The notes under the pieces are model-generated. The model did not search any database. It was not told where the DNA came from and was given only the letters and a program-made list of their open reading frames with translations. Of a stretch of 64,000 nt of DNA, positions 34,162 to 42,594 are shown piece by piece (position 1 is the stretch's first letter; each line of letters begins with the position of its first letter). The translations under genes and the position numbers were made by a program. The stretch comes from Chloroflexaceae bacterium. Its GTDB lineage: Bacteria; Chloroflexota; Chloroflexia; Chloroflexales; Chloroflexaceae. Where the stretch lies: contig JANQID010000031.1 of the NCBI GenBank assembly GCA_028282325.1, positions 1 to 64,000 of the forward strand. The letters run 5' to 3'.

Positions 34162-34210
34162 TGGAAATTGATTAACAGCCTATGAATTCTGTTGTTATTA
34201 AACCAGCTTT

Positions 34211-34252
34211 TTAATCATACATGCCTGCTAATTAATCATACATGCCTGCTAA
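34211..34252. repeat. 21-bp perfect tandem duplication
   Basis: The 21-mer beginning ttaatcatacatgcctgcta occurs twice head to tail. It sits in the ~520-bp AT-rich spacer between the flp genes and the helicase gene. The spacer contains no gene I can support. Confidence 0.85.
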
Positions 34253-34444
34253 TACGACCGGAACCCATTTTTCGTACTACAATATCTCTTATTCATCTGT
34301 GTATTGCATTGTTATACGTTAAATCAGTTGCGCAAAATCGTTTTCCTAACTTCTTACATAGACCAAGCTCGTGATGGTGTTTATGGCTTCTGTAAGCCGG
34401 ACGCTATTCAATTACGCTAGATAGTATGAAATTGCATCGTTCAA

Positions 34445-34561
34445 GCAGGCGATAAAAATTACAGTGCCTGAACAGAGTGTGATATTTGGCGCCAATGCGC
34501 TGGTTGAGCAGGCGATAAAAATTACAGTGCCTGAACAGAGTGTGATATTTGGCGCCGATGT
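34445..34561. repeat. 63-bp-period direct repeat upstream of pcrA
   Basis: A 54-bp block starting gcaggcgataaaaattacag is repeated perfectly at 34445-34498 and 34508-34561, with a 9-nt spacer. Because the period is a multiple of three, an upstream in-frame extension of the helicase ORF stays open, but this reading has no ribosome-binding site. It may be a duplicated regulatory region. Confidence 0.8.
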
Positions 34562-34625
34562 GCTTGACAGAGCATTGAACTGCCCGTTACTATGTCAGCA
34601 ACGTTCCTTCGCCAGGGGAGAGGCT

Positions 34626-36863
34626 ATGGTGAGCATACTCGACGCACTGAATCCCGCGCAGCAGCAGGCAGTGCAAGCTATCGAAGGCCCGGTATTGGTT
34701 CTGGCCGGGCCAGGGAGCGGCAAGACGCGCGTTCTCACCCACCGCATCGCGTATCTGATTAACGTGATCGGTGTGGATCCGTTTCATATTTTAGCCGTGA
34801 CGTTTACGAACAAGGCGGCCCGCGAAATGCGCGAGCGTCTAGAGCAGTTGATTGGGCCGGGGCCGACGGCGGGGTTGACGGTCGGCACGTTCCACAGCAT
34901 CTGTTCGCGGATCTTGCGGCGTGGTATTGTACATCTAGGGCGCGAGCGCGATTTTGTCATCTATGATGCCGATGACCAGGAACGCTTGATGCGCCGGGTG
35001 TTGCGATCGCTGAGTCTCGACGAGAAGCAATATCCTCCGCGTGCAATCCGCAACCGCATCTCCAGCGCCAAGAACGAGCTGGTCGGCCCGCATGAGTTCG
35101 CACGCGTTAATCGCTCATACTATGATGAGATCGTTACCCGCTGCTACGAGCGTTATCAGGAGTTGCTGCGCGAGAGTAACGCCCTGGATTTCGACGACTT
35201 GCTGGTAGAAACCGTGCATCTGTTGGAGTATCATCCGGATGTTACCGCACACTATCACGATCGCTTCGTCTATCTGCTAGTCGACGAGTACCAGGACACC
35301 AACCGCGCGCAATATGAATTGATCAAGCTGCTGGCAGCGCGCCGCCGCAATCTGTTTGTCGTTGGTGACGAAGATCAAAGCATCTACGCCTGGCGCGGCG
35401 CGGATGTACGCAATATCCTCCAGTTTGAAGACGACTATCCCGACGCCCAGGTGATTTTGCTTGAGCAGAACTATCGCAGCACCCAGGAGATCCTCGATGT
35501 GGCCCAGGCCGTGATCAGCGGCGGCGAGCGCAAACACGCCAAGAATCTCTGGACCGACAACGGCAAAGGCCGTCAGGTTTCCTTGCACGAAGGCTATGAC
35601 CAGAACGACGAAGCCCAGCAAGTCGTCGACGAGATCGCCCGGCTGATCGCCGGCGGCGATTATCGCCTCAGCGACTGCGCGATTATGTATCGCACAAATG
35701 CTCAGAGCCGCGCCCTGGAAGAGGCGTTGATCACGCGCGGCGTGCGCTATCAGATTGTCGGCGGCACGCGCTTCTACGAACGCAAAGAAATCAAAGATGT
35801 GCTCGCCTATCTGCGTCTGCTTGCCAATCCTTACGATGGCGTGAGTCTGGGGCGGGTGTTGAACGTTCCGGCGCGTGGCATCGGCGAGCGTACTGAAAGC
35901 GAACTGAACCGCTGGTCCGCCGAATTAGGCGTGCCCATCTATCAAGCGTTGCAGGAACTTGCGAATATGGAAGGGCGGCAGTCTCCTTTTGCCACCCGCA
36001 CGCGCAACGCGCTGCTCGCGTTCCTATCACTAATCGATGAGCTTATCGACCTTGTTAAGCAGCACGATCTACCCACGTTGATCGGTGCAGTGGTTGATCG
36101 GGTCGGCGTCTACGAGGCGCTTCTGCGCGAATATGGCGCTGACGATGGCGAGGATCGCTGGTCAAACGTGCTGGAGTTACGCAACGTCTCCAATGAATAC
36201 ATCAATCTGCCGCGTGAAGCGCAACTGGCGACTTTTCTGGAAGAGGTTGCGCTCGTGGCTGATGTTGACAGCCTGGATCCGCAGAAAGACGCCGTGACAT
36301 GCATCACACTACATCAGGCCAAGGGTCTTGAGTTTCCGGTGGTATTTCTGGTTGGTCTGGAGGAAGGTTTGTTGCCGCACAGCCGATCGATGGATGACCG
36401 CGGCGCATTGGAAGAAGAACGGCGCTTGCTGTATGTCGGGGCGACGCGAGCCAAAGAGCGCCTATATCTGCACTATGCGTTTCGTCGCATCACCTATGGC
36501 CATGTGAATACGACTGCGCCCTCGCGTTTCCTGTCCCACATTCCCAAGAGCCTGTTGCATCCGCCGATCAAACGTCAGCAGTCTATCACGCCGCAGAGTA
36601 CGATGTTCACCCAGCGCAGTGATGTTTCTTCGGGAGTCGGCAAGGGTTACCAGAAGAATCGTTCGTCCCGCTCGCGTGCATCCGCCGGCCCGACAGAAAT
36701 CACCTTTGCTCCCGGCCAACAGGTGCGCCACGCTCGATTCGGCGAAGGCATCGTGGTGAGCAGCAAGCTGGTGGATGGCGACGAAGAAGTCACCGTTCAT
36801 TTCGCTGATCAAGGCGAGAAGCGCTTGCTGGCCAGCTTTGCCCGACTTGAACGCGTCGATTAA
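34626..36863 (+). CDS. pcrA: UvrD/PcrA-type DNA helicase
   Basis: This 745-aa SF1A 3'-5' helicase has all canonical motifs. The Q-motif is LNPAQQQAV, motif I AGPGSGKT (27-34), Ia TFTNKAAREMRERL, II VDEYQDTN, III GDEDQSIYAWRGA, IV QNYRST, V TLHQAKGLEFPVVFL and VI RRLLYVGATRAKERL. A C-terminal Tudor-like segment (GQQVRHARFGEGIVVS) is typical of PcrA. It unwinds DNA in nucleotide excision repair and removes replication and transcription obstacles. ATG 34626 follows GGGGAGAG. Confidence 0.93.
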   Translation: MVSILDALNPAQQQAVQAIEGPVLVLAGPGSGKTRVLTHRIAYLINVIGVDPFHILAVTFTNKAAREMRERLEQLIGPGPTAGLTVGTFHSICSRILRRGIVHLGRERDFVIYDADDQERLMRRVLRSLSLDEKQYPPRAIRNRISSAKNELVGPHEFARVNRSYYDEIVTRCYERYQELLRESNALDFDDLLVETVHLLEYHPDVTAHYHDRFVYLLVDEYQDTNRAQYELIKLLAARRRNLFVVGDEDQSIYAWRGADVRNILQFEDDYPDAQVILLEQNYRSTQEILDVAQAVISGGERKHAKNLWTDNGKGRQVSLHEGYDQNDEAQQVVDEIARLIAGGDYRLSDCAIMYRTNAQSRALEEALITRGVRYQIVGGTRFYERKEIKDVLAYLRLLANPYDGVSLGRVLNVPARGIGERTESELNRWSAELGVPIYQALQELANMEGRQSPFATRTRNALLAFLSLIDELIDLVKQHDLPTLIGAVVDRVGVYEALLREYGADDGEDRWSNVLELRNVSNEYINLPREAQLATFLEEVALVADVDSLDPQKDAVTCITLHQAKGLEFPVVFLVGLEEGLLPHSRSMDDRGALEEERRLLYVGATRAKERLYLHYAFRRITYGHVNTTAPSRFLSHIPKSLLHPPIKRQQSITPQSTMFTQRSDVSSGVGKGYQKNRSSRSRASAGPTEITFAPGQQVRHARFGEGIVVSSKLVDGDEEVTVHFADQGEKRLLASFARLERVD

Positions 36864-36893
36864 TGCAGACAACACAGCATACTGCTAAATAGA

Positions 36894-36929
36894 CAACCAC
36901 ACCGTGAAAATAACTCACAGTGTGGTTGC
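36894..36929. terminator. Terminator between convergent pcrA and lysR-type genes
   Basis: A 14-bp stem with one mismatch (caaccacaccgtga/tcacagtgtggttg) and a 7-nt loop fills the convergent gap. It probably acts in both directions. Confidence 0.6.
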
Positions 36930-36965
36930 ATACCTTCGTGTCAGCAGAGCGCGCAAATTTGCGTT

Positions 36966-37868
36966 CTATCCAACTTTTGCCAGTGGTTTTTCGTAGCGTA
37001 AGTGATCCACCAGGAATTCACGCAATGCGCGCGCGGCAGGCGACGCCACCCGATCACCGCGCCAGACCAACCCAAGCGAGCGGTGGGCATCCTGGTCGCG
37101 GATGTGCAATACGACGAGGCTATTGCAGTCGCGCATCACTAGCCGCGGCACCATTGCAATACCGACGCTCGTCTCTACCAGGCGCAGCAGGGTGTCCATC
37201 TCGCCGCCATCAAGCACAACCCGCGGCGTAAAACCCGCTTGCTTGCACACGTTGAGCGTCGTCTCGCGCAGTTCGTAGTTGTCGGGGGAAAGAATCCACG
37301 CCTCACTACGCAGTTCGCTCATATTAACGCTTACTTGACTGGCAAGCCGGTGCTCGCGCGAAACCACGATCACCAGATCTTCGGTGAACAGCGGAACCAC
37401 AGTGAGCGCCGGATCTTCGACCGGTAGCGTGACGACGGCGACATCCACAAGACCGGTTTCCAGCAGGTCGAGCAAGGTTTGGATGCCTGATTCGTGCAAA
37501 CGCAGCTCGATGCCAGGATAGCGCCGATTGAAAGCGGCAAGTGGCGCTGGCAAGAGCTGGGTGCCAACGCTGGGCGGAGTGCCGACGGTGGTGCGACCAC
37601 GCCGCAAACCGATGCGCTCGGCCATTTCTGCGCGCGCGGCTTCAACCTGGGCCAGCACTGCCCGCGCATGCGGTAAGAACGACTCGCCGGCTTCGGTCAG
37701 GCGCACATTGCGCCCAACCCGATCGAATAATGCTACCCCTAGCTCTTGTTCCAATTGGCTGATCTGTTTGCTCAACGCCGGTTGAGCGATGTGCAGCTCA
37801 GCCGCCGCACGAGTTACATGTGAATAGCGCGCCACTGCTTCAAAGTAGCGTAAATGTCTTAGCTCCAT
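36966..37868 (-). CDS. LysR-family transcriptional regulator
   Basis: This 300-aa protein has the N-terminal winged helix-turn-helix (MELRHLRYFEAVARYSHVTRAAAELHIAQPALSKQISQLEQELG) and a periplasmic-binding-like effector domain (PGIELRLHESGIQTLLDLL, VVTLPVEDPALTVVPLF). LysR regulators usually respond to a small co-inducer and control neighbouring genes. Its target and ligand are unknown. Upstream (37869-38199) there is no gene, only a hairpin. Confidence 0.9.
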   Translation of the reverse strand: MELRHLRYFEAVARYSHVTRAAAELHIAQPALSKQISQLEQELGVALFDRVGRNVRLTEAGESFLPHARAVLAQVEAARAEMAERIGLRRGRTTVGTPPSVGTQLLPAPLAAFNRRYPGIELRLHESGIQTLLDLLETGLVDVAVVTLPVEDPALTVVPLFTEDLVIVVSREHRLASQVSVNMSELRSEAWILSPDNYELRETTLNVCKQAGFTPRVVLDGGEMDTLLRLVETSVGIAMVPRLVMRDCNSLVVLHIRDQDAHRSLGLVWRGDRVASPAARALREFLVDHLRYEKPLAKVG

Positions 37869-38105
37869 CTGGTATTCCTACTGACTACATGGAATCACAC
37901 CTGGAATAGTATCGACAGCAGCGTCGTTGGAGAAGTCAGGCGTATTCCATTCCCAAATTAACACAAACCGATAACGTTCGCTTATTTCTTTGAGTATACC
38001 AAATGGAAGGCAGTTATCAGTTCACGCTATTGATGCGTACGATTTGAAGCAATCTCATATTCGTATGAAACCCGCATCTCGCAATTTTATGTGTTGTGTA
38101 AATCT

Positions 38106-38164
38106 GTCAGGCGCGCCAAAGCATAGCTGAATGCCTGCGCAAAACCTGAAATGCCGCGCCTGAC
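38106..38164. terminator. Hairpin downstream of the FAH-family gene
   Basis: A perfect 10-bp inverted repeat (gtcaggcgcg/cgcgcctgac) with a 39-nt loop lies 36 bp beyond the stop of the minus-strand FAH-family gene. It contains the CTGTCAGG/CCTGAC motif seen in several other spacers. The remaining ~240 bp toward the lysR-type gene show nothing recognisable. Confidence 0.45.
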
Positions 38165-38199
38165 GGTTGGAAAAGCGAGTGGAAAAAGCGCTGATCAAC

Positions 38200-39078
38200 T
38201 CAAAAGTCATGCTCTGCGACCACGGTATTGGTCAGAACCCCAATGCCGTCGATCTCGGCTTCGATGACATCCCCCGGTTTGAGATATTGGGGCGGCTGCA
38301 TACCCAGGCCAACGCCGCTTGGCGTGCCGGTGGCAATAATATCTCCAGGCTCCAGGGTCATTCCGCGTGAGAGTGTGGCAATGATGTTGGGAATGTTGAA
38401 AATCATATCGCCGGTGGTCGAATCCTGGCGGGTAGCGCCGTTTATCCGCAGTCGCAAGCCCAACGCGTGCGGATCGCTTATCTCATCGGCGGTGACAATC
38501 CAGGGGCCAAGTGGCGCACTTCCATCCAGGCTTTTGCTGCGAAAGAACTGTTGATGCTGCACCTGGAGATCCCGCGTCGAGATGTCATTCATAATGGTAT
38601 AGCCGAAAACGTAGTTCAACGCGTCATCAGAGGCGATATTTTTGCCGAGTTTGCCGATGATACATACGAGTTCCACCTCCCAGTCGAGTTGCGTTGAGAG
38701 GTCGGCATCGTATGGAATTACGCCGCCGGGATGATTTATCGCAGTGACGTTTTTAGTGAAAAAAACCGGATGTGATGGCAGCTTCTCAGGCCGGCCTCTG
38801 GCGCGCTGCGCCTCATAGACATGCGCGGCGTAGTTCATTCCCAGGCAGATCATATTCTTGCGCGGGCGCGGTATGGGGGCAAGCAGCTCGACCGACGCCA
38901 AGGGCATACACGGCGTTGCTGCATCGGCGATCATGGTGCGTGCACGCTCTAGTAGCGCAGGTCCGCCTTCGATCAAGGCGAGCATATCTGGTGCCAGGGC
39001 GCTGAGATCACATACGTTATTATCCTGTACTGCACCAATTCGCTGATGGGTGTTGTCACGATAAGTAACCAGTCGCAT
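38200..39078 (-). CDS. Fumarylacetoacetate hydrolase family protein
   Basis: This 292-aa FAH-fold protein has the metal-binding pattern ExE...D: WEVELVCIIGKLGKNI supplies E-x-E and YTIMNDISTRDLQ the Asp. It also has FTKNVTAINHPGGVIPYD and the C-terminal GDIIATGTPSGVGLGM. Members cleave or isomerise acylpyruvates and related catechol-pathway products (for example HpcE and acylpyruvase). The exact substrate cannot be decided. The gene is transcribed away from the F420-type oxidoreductase region; 39079-39463 holds no gene, only a TATAAT at 39287-39292 and a short hairpin (ttctacg/cgtagaa, about 39298-39325). Confidence 0.88.
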   Translation of the reverse strand: MRLVTYRDNTHQRIGAVQDNNVCDLSALAPDMLALIEGGPALLERARTMIADAATPCMPLASVELLAPIPRPRKNMICLGMNYAAHVYEAQRARGRPEKLPSHPVFFTKNVTAINHPGGVIPYDADLSTQLDWEVELVCIIGKLGKNIASDDALNYVFGYTIMNDISTRDLQVQHQQFFRSKSLDGSAPLGPWIVTADEISDPHALGLRLRINGATRQDSTTGDMIFNIPNIIATLSRGMTLEPGDIIATGTPSGVGLGMQPPQYLKPGDVIEAEIDGIGVLTNTVVAEHDF

Positions 39079-39463
39079 CTATATATATTCCTTTCTTGCA
39101 TGCCTCGCGTTGAAAAGTAAACGCTTTGCCTGGCGCATGCGTCTTGCGCTGCTTTATGGGGCGGCGCGAGTGTGTGCAGTTCTACCGAGCAAACGGTGCG
39201 TATCGAGCCAATGCACGCAGCAACTACGCTCTCCACGACTGGCGCGGTAGAACGACAGCGTTCAATTCCCGTACTGACCGTCATGCTATAATGTAATTCT
39301 ACGCATACGATAATATGTCGTAGAAGCCGATAGAGGCATCGTTTTTGTCCTATGCCGCCGGTTGATCAACGCGCAACCTATTACAGCCATCATATCGAAC
39401 GAATATGCTGGCGTTGCTTGTATTTCTATGCGTGGTGCGCCTGATGAACAAGGTGTCTCAACA

Positions 39464-40231
39464 TTACAGCTTTTCGCGCCATCTGACCAGTTGTTCGACG
39501 GCGGCGAAATCCCACGGTTCGCCCATTCCCAGGATGATATGGTTGGCGCCTGCATTAACAAACGCATCAAGCAAATCCATCTCCGTCGGGTTGATGAGCA
39601 CCGAGCGTTCGATAGCCGCCGGATCGCGCTTAATCTCTTGGCACCAGCCATCAAGCACCGCACACTTGTGTTTGAAACTGTCAGGCGGCCCAAACCCATT
39701 CCATATGTCGGCATATTGGGCGGTCAGCTTGAGCGTGACTCGTTCGCCGCCGCCGCCGATGCAAATTGGGATCGGGTTGCGAATGGGAGGAGGAACTTCA
39801 ACTTTCCATCGTTGAATAACAATGGGCAGTGCATCACGGAGGGCGCGCAGACGATCGGGCGCGGTTCCGAATGTGAATCCATATTCGCGATAGTCGCGCT
39901 CGAACCAGCCGGCTCCCAGGCCAAGTATCAGGCGTCCATCGCTGATATGGTCAACCGTCTTGGCCATATGGGCCAACAATGCTGGATTACGATAGCTATT
40001 GCATGTCACCAGGCTGCCAATTTCGGCGCGGCTGGTCAATGTCGCCATAGCGGTAAGCAGCGTCCATCCTTCGAAGTGATTGCCCTGTGGATCGCCATAT
40101 AGCGGAAAAAAGTGATCCCAGTTCCAAATGGTATCGACGCCGAGGTCATCGATACGCTGCACCGCATCGGCGAACGATGCGTATGACGTATGTTGAGGAT
40201 GCAACTGAATGCCGACTCGCGGTTTCGTCAT
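39464..40231 (-). CDS. LLM-class F420-dependent oxidoreductase
   Basis: This 255-aa luciferase-like TIM-barrel protein has WNWDHFFPLYGDP near residue 36, GSLVTCNSYRNPALLAHMAKTVDHISDGRLILGLGAGWFERDY, and a C-terminal GANHIILGMGEPWDF. The pattern fits the Rv1855c-like F420-dependent group better than FMN luciferases. It probably uses reduced F420 to reduce an unknown substrate. No F420 biosynthesis genes are in the window. Confidence 0.82.
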   Translation of the reverse strand: MTKPRVGIQLHPQHTSYASFADAVQRIDDLGVDTIWNWDHFFPLYGDPQGNHFEGWTLLTAMATLTSRAEIGSLVTCNSYRNPALLAHMAKTVDHISDGRLILGLGAGWFERDYREYGFTFGTAPDRLRALRDALPIVIQRWKVEVPPPIRNPIPICIGGGGERVTLKLTAQYADIWNGFGPPDSFKHKCAVLDGWCQEIKRDPAAIERSVLINPTEMDLLDAFVNAGANHIILGMGEPWDFAAVEQLVRWREKL

Positions 40232-40503
40232 ATCATTCTCCTGTTTTCTACTGTATATATGTGGCGCTGTTGAACAGTGTACATCATATCATAGTCCTGT
40301 CGGCAGGGGTATATCCCGGTTTCAAAAGACGTTGATATACTAAACAGGAGAAATAATACGTTCATCCTGTACACTATCTGGAGACCTATCGCCGCCGCGT
40401 TGCGCCAATAGGGTATATGTATCGGATAGCGTATAAACGCAAAAAGGCGGTATTATCCTGCTGGCTCTGTTTTCAGTTCAACTTGTAAGGCGAAATTGTT
40501 GTA

Positions 40504-41418
40504 ATGATTGCACGAATCTGGGGTACACGCGGTTCTTATCCTGTAGCGCAGGCCGAGATGATGCGCTATGGCGGTAATACCGCGTGCGTCGAAGTACGTG
40601 TCGGCGAGACATGTATTGTGCTTGATGCAGGCACAGGGTTGCGGCTCCTCGGCAATGCAATGGCTCAAAGCGATGCTCCGCCGCCTGAGCGCATCCATCT
40701 TTTGATTACCCACACTCACTGGGATCATATTATCGGCTTTCCTTTTTTTGAACCGATTTATGATTCGCGGGTCAGCATCTCAATCTATGGCCTTCGACGT
40801 ACGCAGCCGAGCTTGCGTGCAACTCTTGCAAATGCAGTCAGCGATCCGCTGTTGCCAATTAGCCTGGAAAGTCTCAACGCAAATCTTGCATTTCACGAAA
40901 TCAATCATACGATGTGTTTCAGCATCGGCGACCACATTCACGTTTCTGCGGCTCAGGTCAATCATCCTTATCGGGCGCTTGGGTATCGCGTGGAAAGCAG
41001 CGACGGCATACTGGTCTTCATTCCCGATACCGGCCCATTTCACACGATCTTGTTTAGCGACGAACGGGTTGTGTGGACCGGCAAACCAGCGCCATTGAGC
41101 GTCGAAGAGCAGCGCGCGCTGGCGCGTATGCGCGAGGCGATTGTGAAGTTGTGCGCCGGAGCGGATTGGATTATCTATGATTCGCAGTTTACCCCTGAAC
41201 AATATCTGCGCTTCCCGCACTGGGGGCATAGCACTCCCGATCAGGCGCTGGATATAGCCCGTGAAGCTGGCGTCCGCGAGTTGCTGCTGTTTCACCATGA
41301 CCCGCACCGTACCGATGCAGAGCTGGATCTGATCGGTCGGCGATATGCGCAACAGGCTCCGCCGGGGATGCGCGTTTGCGTGGCATATGAGGGTATGGAG
41401 CTACGGCGGGAGCATTAA
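40504..41418 (+). CDS. Metallo-beta-lactamase-fold hydrolase (paralogue A)
   Basis: This 304-aa protein begins with the MBL start IWGTRGSYPVA...RYGGNTACVEV and has DAGTGLRLLG. The complete metal motif is THTHWDH (H70, H72, D74, H75); a later His lies in QVNHPYRA and an Asp in FIPDTGP. It belongs to the PhnP/RNase Z-like hydrolases. Homologues cleave cyclic phosphodiesters or nucleotides; the substrate here is unknown. It is followed 2 nt later by a diverged copy in the same direction. Confidence 0.85.
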   Translation: MIARIWGTRGSYPVAQAEMMRYGGNTACVEVRVGETCIVLDAGTGLRLLGNAMAQSDAPPPERIHLLITHTHWDHIIGFPFFEPIYDSRVSISIYGLRRTQPSLRATLANAVSDPLLPISLESLNANLAFHEINHTMCFSIGDHIHVSAAQVNHPYRALGYRVESSDGILVFIPDTGPFHTILFSDERVVWTGKPAPLSVEEQRALARMREAIVKLCAGADWIIYDSQFTPEQYLRFPHWGHSTPDQALDIAREAGVRELLLFHHDPHRTDAELDLIGRRYAQQAPPGMRVCVAYEGMELRREH

Positions 41419-41420
41419 CG

Positions 41421-42266
41421 ATGGACATTCAATTCTGGGGAGTGCGGGGCTACGTACCAACGCCAAGTCCCGAATATCTGCGTTATGGCGGCAATACGTG
41501 CTGCACGTCGGTGACGGGGAGTCGCGGCGAACTGATTGTGATTGATGCGGGCACCGGTTTCTGCCAATTTGGCGATGCATTGCTCGAAGGGCCTTTTGGG
41601 CGCGGCGAGGGCGAGATGATTGCCCTGATATCGCAAACCCACTGGGATCATATCCTGGGGCTTCCATTCCCGGCAGTGGTCCACGTTCCGGGGAATCATC
41701 TGACGATCTATGGCCCCGATAGCACGCGCGGCTCTCTGGGCATTATTTACGATGGCGTGCTTTCACCGGTCTACTCGCCGGTCTATGGTCTGGCCAACAT
41801 CGGCGCGACGCATGATTTTCGCTCGATCACTAGCGAACCTTTCTCTGTCGGCGGTTTGACCGTTCAGGCGCTACCCTGTTCGCATCAGGATGATACGTCG
41901 TCGATCTGGTCATATCGTATTGATGAAGGTGATTCCAGTATCGTCTATTTTGCGGATATGCGCTATGCTAACGCGCAGATGTTCAACGACGCCGCCGATT
42001 TTGCTCGCGGTGCGGATATGCTCATTCACAGCGCGCCTTATACTCGCGCGGAGTCTATGCGTGATTCCGCCCACAGCCGGGTTGAAGATGCGATCGAGGT
42101 TGCGTTGCGCGCTGAAGTACGCCAACTCTTTCTCTTCCATCATGCGCCCAGTCGCACCGATGATCAGCTTGATGAGTTGTTAGCGCACTATCGCGCCGAA
42201 TTAGCCGCGCAACAGTCGCCGTTGATCCTGGAAGCTGCGCAAGAGGGAGTGAAGATCAGTTTCTGA
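41421..42266 (+). CDS. Metallo-beta-lactamase-fold protein (paralogue B, altered metal site)
   Basis: This 281-aa tandem paralogue keeps the start IQFWGVRGYVPT...RYGGNTCC, DAGTGFCQF and a conserved Asp (VYFADMRY), but its metal motif reads SQTHWDH. The first His of HxHxDH is replaced by Gln (Q72), so one zinc site is probably weakened or lost. It lies 2 nt after paralogue A and ends before a strong terminator. It may have altered activity, or it may form a heteromer with paralogue A. Confidence 0.82.
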   Translation: MDIQFWGVRGYVPTPSPEYLRYGGNTCCTSVTGSRGELIVIDAGTGFCQFGDALLEGPFGRGEGEMIALISQTHWDHILGLPFPAVVHVPGNHLTIYGPDSTRGSLGIIYDGVLSPVYSPVYGLANIGATHDFRSITSEPFSVGGLTVQALPCSHQDDTSSIWSYRIDEGDSSIVYFADMRYANAQMFNDAADFARGADMLIHSAPYTRAESMRDSAHSRVEDAIEVALRAEVRQLFLFHHAPSRTDDQLDELLAHYRAELAAQQSPLILEAAQEGVKISF

Positions 42267-42313
42267 CGGAGTGAGCTGGAACGTTTATCTGGAACAGAAA
42301 ACAGGCATAGAAG

Positions 42314-42341
42314 AAAGGGGTATAGCACTATACCCCTTTTT
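42314..42341. terminator. Intrinsic terminator of the MBL gene pair
   Basis: An 11-bp stem (aaaggggtata/tatacccctttt) with a tight loop is followed by five T residues on the plus strand, and A residues on the left give a T-run on the minus strand. It terminates the MBL genes and could also stop tRNA-Lys transcripts. Confidence 0.85.
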
Positions 42342-42391
42342 GCATAGCATACGCTTCAAACTTTTCGGAGAAGGTTTGAGAGTTTTCTGGA

Positions 42392-42467
<76 letters not shown>

Positions 42468-42594
42468 GCACATTCTCTGCAACAGCAACTATTATAGCGA
42501 ATGCCAATAGCGCTGTCAAACCTCGATTCCTCTTGTCCCCAAAGCAAACATTCTGTACAATAACGCCACCGCACATTCAGGACGGAACGCCATT

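Noticed and set aside
34445-34561. Possible CRISPR-like pair of direct repeats
   Set aside because: Only two copies are present with a 9-bp spacer, so it is a simple duplication.
34464-34625. Upstream extension of PcrA from 34464
   Set aside because: It is open only because the repeat period is a multiple of three. ATG 34626 has a strong ribosome-binding site and the conserved N-terminus.
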